Notes: generated from the letters alone by a model not told the origin. 64,000 nt of DNA from Cetobacterium sp. ZOR0034 (GCF_000799075.1 NZ_JTLI01000006.1:59467-123466), one strand, 5' to 3'. Positions 41,499-49,263 are shown, counted from the first letter of the stretch. Translations and numbers: made by a program.

Positions 41499-42200
41499 TT
41501 ATTTGATTTTTTTTATTTCAATATAGTTGATATTTTTGTTATGTTTACATACAAATAAATCTTCAAATTCTGTTCTGATATTATCAGCAGCCTTAGGACT
41601 ATTGTGTAAATCAGCTGTATGATATACAACTTCGTACTTTTCTAAATCTTTAGCAAATTCTAAAACGTCAGCGTAATATTGATCGTGATCTGTTTTAAAG
41701 AATAAAGTTCCCTCAACTTTCATAATCACATCAAGAAGTTCAAATAGTTTAGGTTGAAGAATTCTGTTTTTTTCATTTCCTTCCCAAGGATCTGGGAAAT
41801 TGATATATAAACCTTCAATCTCTCCTTTACCAATAAACTTTGTAATGTCTTCACCACGTCTTCTCAAGAAAACAACATTATTAAGATCTCTTTTAACAGC
41901 TTTAGTAGCAGATAAAACTAATCTTTTAAATCTTATTTCAAGAGCTAAGTGGTTTCTCTCAGGATATTTAGCAGCCATTCCAACAGCAAAATTTCCACTT
42001 CCAGATCCAATTTCTAGATATACAGGATTATTGTTTCCAAAAGCTTTTTGGTTCCAATGGTCTCTGTAAGAATCCATAATTTCACTATCATAGATAATGT
42101 GATTAGGGTATTCTACTAACTTAACCATATAAGGGTTATAGTTAATTCTTGGATTTGTGAAGAAGTGTCTCCATAGAGTATCTTCTAATCTTTCTTTCAT
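41499..42200 (-). CDS. trmB: tRNA (guanine46-N7)-methyltransferase TrmB
   Basis: A 233-residue SAM methyltransferase. Motif I is EIGSGSGNFAVGMA, and the TrmB signature NFPDPWEGNEKNRI is present. It forms m7G46 in the variable loop of tRNAs. It overlaps the end of waaA by 4 bases (ATGA) with a GGAGGAAG ribosome site inside waaA, so translation is coupled. Length is normal. Confidence 0.96.
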   Translation of the reverse strand: MKERLEDTLWRHFFTNPRINYNPYMVKLVEYPNHIIYDSEIMDSYRDHWNQKAFGNNNPVYLEIGSGSGNFAVGMAAKYPERNHLALEIRFKRLVLSATKAVKRDLNNVVFLRRRGEDITKFIGKGEIEGLYINFPDPWEGNEKNRILQPKLFELLDVIMKVEGTLFFKTDHDQYYADVLEFAKDLEKYEVVYHTADLHNSPKAADNIRTEFEDLFVCKHNKNINYIEIKKIK

Positions 42201-43426
42201 TCTTCCTCCATAAATTTAATCGTTTTTTCAGCAGCATTTTTATTACTTTTGAAAAACTCTTTTATTTTATCCTCAGAAACAGGATTTGTTTCTAAGAGAT
42301 TAATAGCATTTAAAAACTCCTCTTTATTATGTATTTTATGACCAATGCCAAGAGTTAAGATATCTCTTGAGATATCTTTTACATTTTGGAGATAAGGTCC
42401 AAAAATAGGTGTTTTACCATAGAAAAGAGGTTCTAGTAAACTGTGGCCACCTATATCAACTAATGTTCCACCAACAAATACAATATCAGCGATAGAATAG
42501 AATTTTCTTAAAACTCCCATTTTATCAACGACCAATACTTGGAACTCTTCTGTGCAATGATTGTTTTCTAAATCAGTCAATTTTTTATAGTTTAAATTTG
42601 AATTTTTTAGAAGAGATTCAATTTCTGAAACTCTTTCTAAATGTCTAGGAACAATGACTAGCAAAGTATTGCTCAACTCTTTATAGATATCTATAAGAAT
42701 CGAATCTTCACCCTGTCGAGTACTTCCTGCAACGAAAATTTTTCTACAGTTGCTTTTTAACAATTTTTTTAATATCATTTTCTCATTTAAATTAAACTCT
42801 TCAAAAGAGATATCAAATTTTAGATTCCCTGAAACCGAAACTTTTGATGAATTCGCTCCAAGAGCAATTATTCTATTTCGATCTTCTTCTGATTGCATAA
42901 GAAAACCATCTATTTTAGATAATAAAGATTTTAGAATCCATTTAACTTTACAGTATCTAGGAAAACTTTTATTAGAAATTCTTCCATTAACAATATAAAC
43001 TTTAGACATTTTATGACCAAGAGTTATTAGGTTAGGCCAAATCTCAGTTTCAATTAGAATTACTCGAGATATTTTTATATAATTAAATATTTTTTTTAGT
43101 ATAAACATATCATCTAAAGGAAACTTTAATATAGATATTTTATCATCTTTTGAGTATTTATTTAAAGCAGTTTCATAGCCTGTATCAGTAAAAACAGTAA
43201 TTAAAATATTCTCTTGAAAATTTTCTTTGAGTTTTTTTATAAGAGCGTCCGAAAGATTTATCTCACCTACAGAGGAACAGTGTAACCAAGTATACTCTTC
43301 TCCTTTTTTCAGTATTGATAAATCTTGAAATAATCTCGAGAAAACAAATTTCATTTTTTTAGGTTTAAAAAGTAAAAAAATAAAGAGGAAAGGATATAAA
43401 AATCCTCTCAACAGATTATAAAGCAT
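42197..43426 (-). CDS. waaA: 3-deoxy-D-manno-octulosonic acid (Kdo) transferase
   Basis: A 409-residue GT30-family enzyme with an N-terminal membrane anchor (~4-22), the family signature TWLHCSSVGEINLSDALI, a two-domain GT-B fold, and the C-terminal FVGGTLVDIGGHSLLEPLFYGK element. It adds Kdo to the lipid A precursor at the inner membrane. It shows, with lpxD, that the cell makes LPS. The start is 2 bases after cmk. Whether it adds one or two Kdo units cannot be read. Confidence 0.93.
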   Translation of the reverse strand: MLYNLLRGFLYPFLFIFLLFKPKKMKFVFSRLFQDLSILKKGEEYTWLHCSSVGEINLSDALIKKLKENFQENILITVFTDTGYETALNKYSKDDKISILKFPLDDMFILKKIFNYIKISRVILIETEIWPNLITLGHKMSKVYIVNGRISNKSFPRYCKVKWILKSLLSKIDGFLMQSEEDRNRIIALGANSSKVSVSGNLKFDISFEEFNLNEKMILKKLLKSNCRKIFVAGSTRQGEDSILIDIYKELSNTLLVIVPRHLERVSEIESLLKNSNLNYKKLTDLENNHCTEEFQVLVVDKMGVLRKFYSIADIVFVGGTLVDIGGHSLLEPLFYGKTPIFGPYLQNVKDISRDILTLGIGHKIHNKEEFLNAINLLETNPVSEDKIKEFFKSNKNAAEKTIKFMEEE

Positions 43427-43428
43427 TA

Positions 43429-44091
43429 TTATCCTCCAATTTTGATTTGGATTAAATTAGCTATAGCAGCTACGCTTTCCTCTATGTTCATGAAGCTTGT
43501 ATCAACTTCAATAGCGTCGTCGGCTTTTTTTAGAGGACTCTCTTTTCTTGTTGAGTCTGTATGATCTCTTTCTAAAATATCTTTCAAAACAGTCTCAAAA
43601 TCTTCTATAATTCCTTTTGAAGCATAGTCTTTAACTCTTCTTTTAGCTCTTTCTTCAGCAGAAGCTATTAGAAATACTTTTAGATCAGCATTTGGAAATA
43701 CAACAGTCCCAATATCTCTACCATCCAAGATAACTTTTTTACCATTACTAATCTCTCTTTGTAAATCAACTAACTTTGTCCTAACAGCTTTGATAGCTGA
43801 AACAGGAGAAACTATTTTAGTAACCTCAGGAGTTCTGATTTTAAGAGAAACATCTTCATTATTTAATATAAATTTATCTTCAATAATATCAACTTTTATA
43901 TTATCTAAAATACTTTCAACAGCACTTGGATTATGGAAGTCAATATTATTCTCAAGAATATAAAGAGCTACCATTCTGTACATTGCTCCAGTATCAAGGT
44001 ATGTTAAACCAAAATTTTTAGCAATTACTTTAGCGATAGTACTTTTCCCACTTCCAGCAGGACCATCTAATGCAATGATATAATTTTTCAT
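43429..44091 (-). CDS. cmk: Cytidylate kinase
   Basis: A 220-residue (d)CMP kinase with P-loop GPAGSGKST at 10-18, GLTYLDTGAMYR, DGRDIGTVVFPNA and the R-rich lid around ASAEERAKRRVKD. It phosphorylates CMP/dCMP. It lies between prmA (12 bases upstream) and waaA in the same run. Confidence 0.97.
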   Translation of the reverse strand: MKNYIIALDGPAGSGKSTIAKVIAKNFGLTYLDTGAMYRMVALYILENNIDFHNPSAVESILDNIKVDIIEDKFILNNEDVSLKIRTPEVTKIVSPVSAIKAVRTKLVDLQREISNGKKVILDGRDIGTVVFPNADLKVFLIASAEERAKRRVKDYASKGIIEDFETVLKDILERDHTDSTRKESPLKKADDAIEVDTSFMNIEESVAAIANLIQIKIGG

Positions 44092-44103
44092 AAAAAATCC
44101 TCC

Positions 44104-45033
44104 CTAGGCTTTAATAAGAAGAGCTCTCCACTCTTTATCTCTTTTTATTTCTAGTATTTCAAGACCTTTTTCTTCGACTTGTTTTACTATCTCAGGTAAC
44201 TTATCTTCAATAATTCCAGAGAATATAATTAAACCATCTTTTTTAACAACTTTAAATATATCTTTTAAAAGAAGTAGAATGACATCAGCTAAAATATTAG
44301 CTACAACAACATCAAACTGTTTATCTTGAACAACAGATATTAAATCTCCTAAGAAAACTTGAGCAGTATTTTCAGAAATTTTATTAAGTTCTAAATTTTC
44401 TTTTGTAGCTTCAACAGCTAATTCGTCAATATCAGTTCCATAGATATCAGTTGCTCCCAATTTTTCAGCGGCAATCATCAATATTCCAGAACCAGTTCCT
44501 ACATCGATAACAGTATTTCCAGGTTTGATATTCTCTTCCATTATTTTTAAACAAAGAGAGGTTGTAGGATGAGAACCAGTACCAAAAGCTCTTCCAGGAT
44601 CTAGTTCAATAACTAATTCATCTTCTTCAGGTTCATATTCTCTCCAAGTAGGTTTAACCACAAACTTTTCACTTACTTTTTCAGGATATAGATATTTTTT
44701 CCAACTATTTTGGTAGTCTTCTTCATCGTATTCGTAGAAATCTATAGTAAAAACAACATCATCTCTGTCATTGAATCTTTCTTCAAAAGCAGCCTTTATA
44801 AGGTCATTTCTTCTTTGAGAATAAGGATTCATAGGGAAATATGCAGAAACTGCATAGTCAACCATTAAGAATTGCTTTTCATCTTTATAAAAATCTAAAG
44901 GATTTTTTGTTTTTAATGGTTCATCGATTTTTAAACCAGTAGCTCCAAATCCATAGAATATATCACAAATCTCTTTTTGAGTATCTTCAATACTATCACT
45001 ATCAAATATAACTTTTATTTCAACAACTTTCAT
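44104..45033 (-). CDS. prmA: Ribosomal protein L11 methyltransferase
   Basis: A 309-residue methyltransferase. The N-terminal substrate-recognition domain (~1-120) is followed by the AFGTGSHPTT segment, motif I VIDVGTGSGILMIAAEKLGA (~173-192) and the ANILADVI motif. It trimethylates L11 lysines and the N-terminus. AAGGAAGG precedes the ATG, 10 bases after ymdB. Confidence 0.95.
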   Translation of the reverse strand: MKVVEIKVIFDSDSIEDTQKEICDIFYGFGATGLKIDEPLKTKNPLDFYKDEKQFLMVDYAVSAYFPMNPYSQRRNDLIKAAFEERFNDRDDVVFTIDFYEYDEEDYQNSWKKYLYPEKVSEKFVVKPTWREYEPEEDELVIELDPGRAFGTGSHPTTSLCLKIMEENIKPGNTVIDVGTGSGILMIAAEKLGATDIYGTDIDELAVEATKENLELNKISENTAQVFLGDLISVVQDKQFDVVVANILADVILLLLKDIFKVVKKDGLIIFSGIIEDKLPEIVKQVEEKGLEILEIKRDKEWRALLIKA

Positions 45034-45043
45034 AAAAACCTTC

Positions 45044-45838
45044 CTAATTAAATATTCCTAACTCAATAAGAGAAAGGTTGATTCTTTCAATTTTTGTACA
45101 TTCACCAGTTTCATCATCTAGCTCAATATCTAAGCCATTAATTCTTTCTTTACCTTCAGCAATATCAAATTTTTGTGGTAAAGCAGTTAAGAATTTAGGG
45201 ATGATTGATTCTTTCTTCATACCTATTATCCCATTATCAGAACCAGTCATTCCAACATCACTGATATAACCAGTACCCTCTAATAAAATTTTGTTGTCTG
45301 CAGTTTGAACATGTGTATGTGTTCCATAAACCACAGAAACCTTTCCATCTAAGTAGTTAGCAAGAGCTAATTTTTCTGAAGTAGCTTCAGCATGGAAATC
45401 TATTATAATATGTTTACACTCTTTTCTAATCTCTTCAATAAGAGTATTAGCAGTTGTAAAAGGACAATCAATTGGAGGCATAAAAACTCTTCCTTGAAGT
45501 GATACAACAGCTATTTTATTTCCTTTTCTATCTTTTAAAATAGAGTACCCAGTACCAGGAACACCGTTAGGATAATTATGTGGACGAAGAAGTCTATTAC
45601 TTCTATCTAAATAATCATAAATCTCTCTTTTATCCCAAATGTGATTTCCACTTGTAATAATGTCTACTCCCCAATCTAAAATTTCATCACAAAGCTTTGC
45701 AGTGATTCCGAATCCAGCAGCAGCATTCTCTCCATTAACAATTATAAAATCATAGTTGTTTTTATATTTATCAAGATATGCTTTTAAAGTTTTTCTACCA
45801 GGATTTCCAACAACGTCACCTATAACTAAAACTTTCAT
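45044..45838 (-). CDS. ymdB: YmdB-type (TIGR00282) metallophosphoesterase
   Basis: A 264-residue calcineurin-like phosphoesterase. Metal-binding motifs are GDVVGNPGR, NGENAAAGFG, SGNHIWDKREI, IDFHAEATSEK and YGTHTHVQTAD. In Bacillus, YmdB hydrolyses cyclic nucleotides and affects biofilm and motility decisions; the role here is unknown. It heads the eight-gene minus-strand run and has an extended -10 promoter at 45876-45884. GAGGTAAA lies before the ATG. Confidence 0.93.
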   Translation of the reverse strand: MKVLVIGDVVGNPGRKTLKAYLDKYKNNYDFIIVNGENAAAGFGITAKLCDEILDWGVDIITSGNHIWDKREIYDYLDRSNRLLRPHNYPNGVPGTGYSILKDRKGNKIAVVSLQGRVFMPPIDCPFTTANTLIEEIRKECKHIIIDFHAEATSEKLALANYLDGKVSVVYGTHTHVQTADNKILLEGTGYISDVGMTGSDNGIIGMKKESIIPKFLTALPQKFDIAEGKERINGLDIELDDETGECTKIERINLSLIELGIFN

Positions 45839-45875
45839 TATTTACCTCATTTCTATATTTGTATTACCAAAAAAT

Positions 45876-45884
45876 ATTATAACA
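45876..45884 (-). promoter_or_regulatory. Extended -10 promoter of the ymdB run
   Basis: On the minus strand TGT-TATAAT (45884-45876), ~38 bases before the ymdB ATG, in the divergent gap. The -35 position is not consensus (TTTTAA). Confidence 0.6.
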
Positions 45885-45939
45885 TTTTTTACTAGAAATT
45901 AAAACTCAAAAAATACTTAAAAAAAAAACAAATTGCATG

Positions 45940-45968
45940 TTGACAACTACACGAAAATGGTGTATTAT
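45940..45968 (+). promoter_or_regulatory. Strong promoter of the Cys-rich small protein gene
   Basis: TTGACA (45940-45945), a 17-bp spacer and TATTAT (45963-45968). Confidence 0.82.
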
Positions 45969-46003
45969 TGAGTCAGATAATAAACAAACTAGGAGTGACG
46001 CAT

Positions 46004-46216
46004 ATGTTAACTAAAGAGGAATTTTTAAAAAAAATAGGACAAACTGAAGAGGAATTAAAAGCAAAAGGGCTTGAGTTAATGTTTATAGGTGAAGTTGGAT
46101 ATGGTGACGATGAAGATGACGGATGGGATGTAGTTTACATTGATCCAAGTAGATGTGTAGAAGTAGGTATGGGATGTAAGTGTGCTGTTGGTGGAACACT
46201 ACACGAAAAATTATAA
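46004..46216 (+). CDS. Small Cys-rich acidic protein, unknown
   Basis: A 70-residue protein; I do not recognise a family. The N-terminal half is a charged helix (LTKEEFLKKIGQTEEELKAKG). Then comes a very acidic loop (YGDDEDDGWD, 33-42), and the C-terminus has Cys51, Cys58, Cys60 and His67 in CVEVGMGCKC...H. These could bind a metal or take part in thiol chemistry. The start is ATG 46004 with AGGAG 9 bases upstream; a TTG at 45968 lies in the promoter -10 and is rejected. It has its own strong promoter and a terminator, so it is a monocistronic, probably well expressed gene. Confidence 0.78.
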   Translation: MLTKEEFLKKIGQTEEELKAKGLELMFIGEVGYGDDEDDGWDVVYIDPSRCVEVGMGCKCAVGGTLHEKL

Positions 46217-46229
46217 AATATATTTTAGG

Positions 46230-46259
46230 AAGGCAAGATTTATTTCTTGTCTTTTTTTA
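46230..46259 (+). terminator. Terminator of the Cys-rich small protein gene
   Basis: A 9-bp stem AAGGCAAGA / TCTTGTCTT (one G-U pair), a 6-nt loop and a T-run. Confidence 0.88.
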
Positions 46260-46270
46260 TTTAAAAAAAA

Positions 46271-46299
46271 TTTAGTTCTATAAAAAAATATGTTATAAT
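46271..46299 (+). promoter_or_regulatory. Promoter of the rseC-MORN-STAS unit
   Basis: TTTAGT (46271-46276), a 17-bp spacer and TATAAT (46294-46299), preceded by TGT (extended -10). Confidence 0.72.
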
Positions 46300-46331
46300 T
46301 TCAATATAATCATTTCAATAAGGAGCAGATA

Positions 46332-46742
46332 ATGAAAAGTAGTGGTTTAGTCAAAGATAGAATGGGAAATAAGGTAGTTGTTTCAATGTATAAGGAAAGT
46401 GCTTGCTCACACTGTAATAACTGTAGTGAAAGTGCTAAAATAGCAAATACTTTTACTTTTATATCTGATAGAGATGATATAAAAAAAGGCGATATAATAA
46501 CTTTTGAAATGGAAGATAATCAAGTTTTTAAGGCAGCTATGATTGTATATATCCTTCCCTTGATATTTATGTTTTTAGGATATTATTTGGGAGCTAAAAT
46601 AGGGTTTTCAGAAGGAAAGAGTATACTTACGAGCTTTATAAGTTTAGCTATAACTTTTTTAGGAATATTTTTTTACGATAGAAAAATAGTTAAACATAAA
46701 ATGGAAAGAGCAGTAAAGATAATAGATATAGAAAGAAAATAG
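46332..46742 (+). CDS. rseC: RseC/MucC-family membrane protein
   Basis: A 136-residue protein. A cysteine cluster ACSHCNNCSES (Cys25, Cys28, Cys31) sits in the N-terminal beta part, and two membrane helices follow (~70-90 and ~98-115, LPLIFMFLGYYLGAKIGFSEGK). This is the layout of RseC/MucC (SoxR-reducing system), which is associated with Rnf/Rsx electron transport. No rnf genes are in the window. Three genes with 15-20-base gaps follow on the same strand. Function here is inferred from the family only. Confidence 0.85.
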   Translation: MKSSGLVKDRMGNKVVVSMYKESACSHCNNCSESAKIANTFTFISDRDDIKKGDIITFEMEDNQVFKAAMIVYILPLIFMFLGYYLGAKIGFSEGKSILTSFISLAITFLGIFFYDRKIVKHKMERAVKIIDIERK

Positions 46743-46757
46743 TGAGGGATTGAAATT

Positions 46758-47252
46758 ATGATAAAAAAAATATCAATAGTTTTTGTTTTATTAGTACAAC
46801 TAACTTTTGCTAAATACTCACAAGTAGATTATTCTAAAATTTTAAACAAAAATGGAAAAGTTTTCGTCAAAAATACTGGGACTCCTTTTACAGGGATGGT
46901 AACATTTCAAAAAGATAGAGAGTTTTACAAAAATGGTATACCAGAAGGGAAGTGGTTATCTTTTTATTCGAATGGTAGAATAAAGTCAATAGAAAATTGG
47001 AGAAACGGAGAGTTGAATGGAAAGTATGTTTTGTATAGCCAGGATGGACATAAAACATTTCAGACATACTATTTAAAAGGAAAAGACCATGGTTTATTTA
47101 AATTGTATCATGAAAATGGAAGACCACATATAGTTGGAAACTTTAATAATGGTCGAGCAATAGGAATTTGGAATTATTATAATCAGAACGGGAAATTGAT
47201 AGGTAAAAGAGAATATACAATAGATACTAATCATTTTGATCAAACAAATTAA
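46758..47252 (+). CDS. Secreted MORN-repeat protein
   Basis: A 164-residue protein with signal peptide (~1-18, IVFVLLVQLTFA) and a string of MORN/YwqK repeats from ~50: GKWLSFYSNGRIKSIENWRNGELNG, KYVLYSQDGHKT, GLFKLYHENGRPH, GIWNYYNQNGKLIGK (read in parts). MORN repeats form beta-hairpin stacks; in bacteria their roles are mostly unknown. It lies 15 bases after rseC behind GAGGG. It is a longer relative of the 81-residue protein at 18517. An envelope location is inferred. Confidence 0.8.
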   Translation: MIKKISIVFVLLVQLTFAKYSQVDYSKILNKNGKVFVKNTGTPFTGMVTFQKDREFYKNGIPEGKWLSFYSNGRIKSIENWRNGELNGKYVLYSQDGHKTFQTYYLKGKDHGLFKLYHENGRPHIVGNFNNGRAIGIWNYYNQNGKLIGKREYTIDTNHFDQTN

Positions 47253-47272
47253 ACGTAGGAGAAAATAACCTT

Positions 47273-47608
47273 ATGAAAATAAAATTAAAAAAATACTTTA
47301 ATAGTTCAATGCTAATAAACCCGGATAAAGCTAAAAGTTTTTATGAAAAAATCAAAGAGGTTTTGAAAAAAGAGGAAGAGGTAGTATTAGATTTTGCAGG
47401 AATACAAGTTACGACATTAGTCTTTTTATATGTACTTTTTACTAATTTATGGAATGAATATGGAAATGAGTTAAAAAACAAATTAACTATAAAAAATGCA
47501 TCGCAAGGGCTTTTTAATCAAATGATTTATTTGAAAGATAATTATAAAGAACTAAAAACAAAGTTTTTAGGTGTTCACCAAAACTTTGAGATAGCATATA
47601 TAGGATAA
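47273..47608 (+). CDS. STAS-like DUF4325 protein
   Basis: A 111-residue cytosolic protein with a SpoIIAA/STAS-like pattern: EEEVVLDFAGIQVTTLVFLYVLFTNLW (read in parts), matching the DUF4325 core (V-x-L-D-F-x-G-[IV] then a helix) near residues 38-62. DUF4325 proteins often sit beside ATP-binding anti-sigma-like proteins; none is present here. Last gene of the rseC unit (20-base gap). A regulatory partner-switch function is possible but not shown. Confidence 0.72.
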   Translation: MKIKLKKYFNSSMLINPDKAKSFYEKIKEVLKKEEEVVLDFAGIQVTTLVFLYVLFTNLWNEYGNELKNKLTIKNASQGLFNQMIYLKDNYKELKTKFLGVHQNFEIAYIG

Positions 47609-47611
47609 TTG

Positions 47612-47640
47612 TTGACAAAATTAATAAAAAATGTTAACAT
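47612..47640 (+). promoter_or_regulatory. Promoter with a palindrome over the -10
   Basis: TTGACA (47612-47617), a 17-bp spacer and TAACAT (47635-47640) with TGT before it. The -10 region is a perfect 10-bp palindrome ATGTTAACAT (47631-47640), which may be an operator. Confidence 0.75.
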
Positions 47641-47681
47641 AAAAAAGTAAAGAAACTATACCAAAAAGGGGTGTAAAAAAT

Positions 47682-47924
47682 ATGTTTTTTGAAGAGATAC
47701 AAAATGAAATATATGATAGTACATTTGATGCTGTTTATAACGCATTATTAGAAGAGTTTAAAGAGGGAAAATTAACTATTGAAAGGTTAATGATGAATAT
47801 AGACGAGCAACAACAAGTGTTATTAAATGGATTTTTTGAAGGAGAAACAAAGTTTGCTTACGCAAGTGCAACAGTAGATGCACACCAATATGCATTAGCA
47901 ATGATAAAAAAAGGTTTAGCATAA
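47682..47924 (+). CDS. Small helical protein, unknown
   Basis: An 80-residue acidic, largely helical protein (FFEEIQNEIYDSTFDAVYNALLEEF ... EQQQVLLNGFFEGETKF, read in parts) without signal peptide, membrane segment or cysteine. I do not recognise a family. AAGGGGTG (47666-47673) is the ribosome site, and it has its own promoter and terminator, so it is a real monocistronic gene. The candidate small RNA follows directly downstream. Confidence 0.72.
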   Translation: MFFEEIQNEIYDSTFDAVYNALLEEFKEGKLTIERLMMNIDEQQQVLLNGFFEGETKFAYASATVDAHQYALAMIKKGLA

Positions 47925-47926
47925 TA

Positions 47927-47957
47927 AAAAGAATGGAATTATTCCATTCTTTTCTTT
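47927..47957 (+). terminator. Terminator of the 80-residue gene
   Basis: A 12-bp stem AAAAGAATGGAA / TTCCATTCTTTT with a 3-nt loop and a T-rich tail, starting right at the stop codon. Confidence 0.9.
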
Positions 47958-48030
47958 TTTAATACAAAAAGTATTTGAAAAATATAAAAAATAGAACACC
48001 TGAAAAAGAATAAGCGTTCAGAAAAAAAAC

Positions 48031-48059
48031 TTGACATAAAAGTGTTCTTATTATATACT
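48031..48059 (+). promoter_or_regulatory. Promoter of the candidate small RNA
   Basis: TTGACA (48031-48036), a 17-bp spacer and TATACT (48054-48059) on the plus strand; the next plus-strand protein gene is 7 kb away. An inverted repeat AGAACAC (47993-47999) / GTGTTCT (48042-48048) flanks the -35 and lies in the spacer. Confidence 0.82.
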
Positions 48060-48065
48060 AATCAT

Positions 48066-48180
48066 GAGACCGAATTTGATTGAATAGATCTATATACCCC
48101 CCAAAATCTATTTTAATCTTTTTTATTTTTTAACACTCCCCCGTGTTATAAAAAACCCTCCTCCCCAGGAGGGTTTTTTT
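48066..48180 (+). ncRNA. Candidate small RNA with three C-rich hairpin loops
   Basis: About 115 nt from the predicted start (~48066) to the T-run of a strong terminator, with no ribosome site or usable reading frame. Three successive hairpins can be drawn. The first is AATAGAT (48083-48089) / ATCTATT (48106-48112), with a 16-nt loop carrying CCCCCC (48097-48102). The second is TAACAC (48131-48136) / GTGTTA (48143-48148), with loop TCCCCC. The third is the terminator, with loop CCCC. C-runs shown in loops are the usual seed of small RNAs that pair with Shine-Dalgarno sequences. Existence is inferred from signals; the target and family are unknown. It could alternatively be a terminated short leader or promoter remnant. 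Confidence 0.65.
48150..48180 (+). terminator. Strong bidirectional terminator (small RNA and lrgB)
   Basis: A perfect 13-bp stem AAAAAACCCTCCT (48150-48162) / AGGAGGGTTTTTT (48167-48179) with loop CCCC, followed by T7 on the plus strand and a T-run on the minus strand. It lies between the small RNA and the convergent lrgB. Confidence 0.95.
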
Positions 48181-48184
48181 ATTA

Positions 48185-48880
48185 CTACCAAATAAATTTT
48201 AAAATAATTGGAGCGATAAAGATGGTTATGATACCAGCAATAACAATAGATAGTGCACTCATAGCACCTTCAGTCTCACCCATTTCAATAGCTTTGCTTG
48301 TTCCTACAGCATGGCTAGATATACCTATTCCCAATCCTTTAGCAATAGCATTTTCAATTTTAAATAGTTTTAACATAAATGGTGCAAAGATATTACCAGT
48401 TATTCCAGTTACCATGATAGCAAAAACTGTTATGGCAGGAATTCCGCCAAGTAGTTTACTAACCTCAATTCCGATAGGTGTAGTTATAGATTTTGGTACA
48501 AAAGATAAAAGAATAACATCTTGAATACCTAATAGTTTTCCAAGAATTAAAACAGAAACAATTGCTGTTATAGACCCAACTAAAGAACCTATTAAAATAA
48601 TTTTATAATGTTTCTTTAAGCTATCTAACTCTTTATAAAGAGGAATAGCTAAGCAGACAGTTGCAGGAGCTATAAAAAATCCTAAAATATCCCCACCTTT
48701 ATTGTAATAAGATGTAGGAATATCAAAAATTTTCATAATTGATAGGATTATTACTAACGCAACTAAAATAGGGTTTAAAATTGGTAATTTAAATTTATTA
48801 AAAATATCTTTTCCTATTTTAAAAGAAATCAAGCTTATAAATATTCCGAAAAATGCATTATCAAAAAGTATCTCTTTCAT
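48185..48880 (-). CDS. lrgB: LrgB-family holin-partner membrane protein
   Basis: A 231-residue polytopic membrane protein with the LrgB/CidB patterns LLSFVPKSITTPIGIEVSKLLGGIP and GLGIGISSHAVGTSKAIEMGETEGAMS (read in parts). LrgAB/CidAB modulate murein hydrolase export and cell death in Staphylococcus and also transport pyruvate or glycolate in other organisms (e.g. Bacillus, plants). Which applies here cannot be read. lrgA ends at the adjoining base. Confidence 0.92.
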   Translation of the reverse strand: MKEILFDNAFFGIFISLISFKIGKDIFNKFKLPILNPILVALVIILSIMKIFDIPTSYYNKGGDILGFFIAPATVCLAIPLYKELDSLKKHYKIILIGSLVGSITAIVSVLILGKLLGIQDVILLSFVPKSITTPIGIEVSKLLGGIPAITVFAIMVTGITGNIFAPFMLKLFKIENAIAKGLGIGISSHAVGTSKAIEMGETEGAMSALSIVIAGIITIFIAPIILKFIW

Positions 48881-49222
48881 CTATTTCTCTCCTTTCATCA
48901 TAAAATCAACAAATAAAGCTGTAATAACCATTGTAATCAAAGTTGTTAAAACTAGAAGTAAAACTAATTTAAAAAAATCTACTTTTAGTAAATCTACAAC
49001 ATCCAAAAGTTTTATACTTGGTGGAATAAAAGTTATAATCATATTAACGATAAAAAAATCACCAGCATTTTTGATGCTATCTAGTTTGATTATTTTCAGA
49101 GAAAGAAAAATAAATAAAAGTATTAAGCCGTTCACAGTTCCAGGAGTAGGAAGATGAAAAACTTTTTCTAAAATAACACCAAGATAGTTAATACTTAAAA
49201 TAATAAGAAATTCGTATAACAC
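48881..49222 (-). CDS. lrgA: LrgA/CidA-family membrane protein
   Basis: A 113-residue protein with four membrane segments and the CidA/LrgA patterns YLGVILEKVFHLPTPGTVNGLI and FFIVNMIITFIPPSIKLLD. It is the small partner of LrgB, usually described as holin-like. The lrgB start is immediately after its stop. No LytSR-type regulator is nearby. GGAGG lies before the ATG on the minus strand. Confidence 0.88.
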   Translation of the reverse strand: MLYEFLIILSINYLGVILEKVFHLPTPGTVNGLILLFIFLSLKIIKLDSIKNAGDFFIVNMIITFIPPSIKLLDVVDLLKVDFFKLVLLLVLTTLITMVITALFVDFMMKGEK

Positions 49223-49263
49223 GATAAGCCTCCAGATTTAAATTTTTTTTCTAAAAATACTAA

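Noticed and set aside
48066..48180. A short peptide gene instead of an RNA gene
   Set aside because: No ATG, GTG or TTG with a ribosome site opens a frame of useful length; the region is dominated by hairpins and T-runs.
47941..48184. Remnant of an insertion sequence or attachment site in the gene-free gap
   Set aside because: No transposase fragment or direct repeat is visible; the inverted repeats are explained by terminators, a promoter and the candidate RNA.
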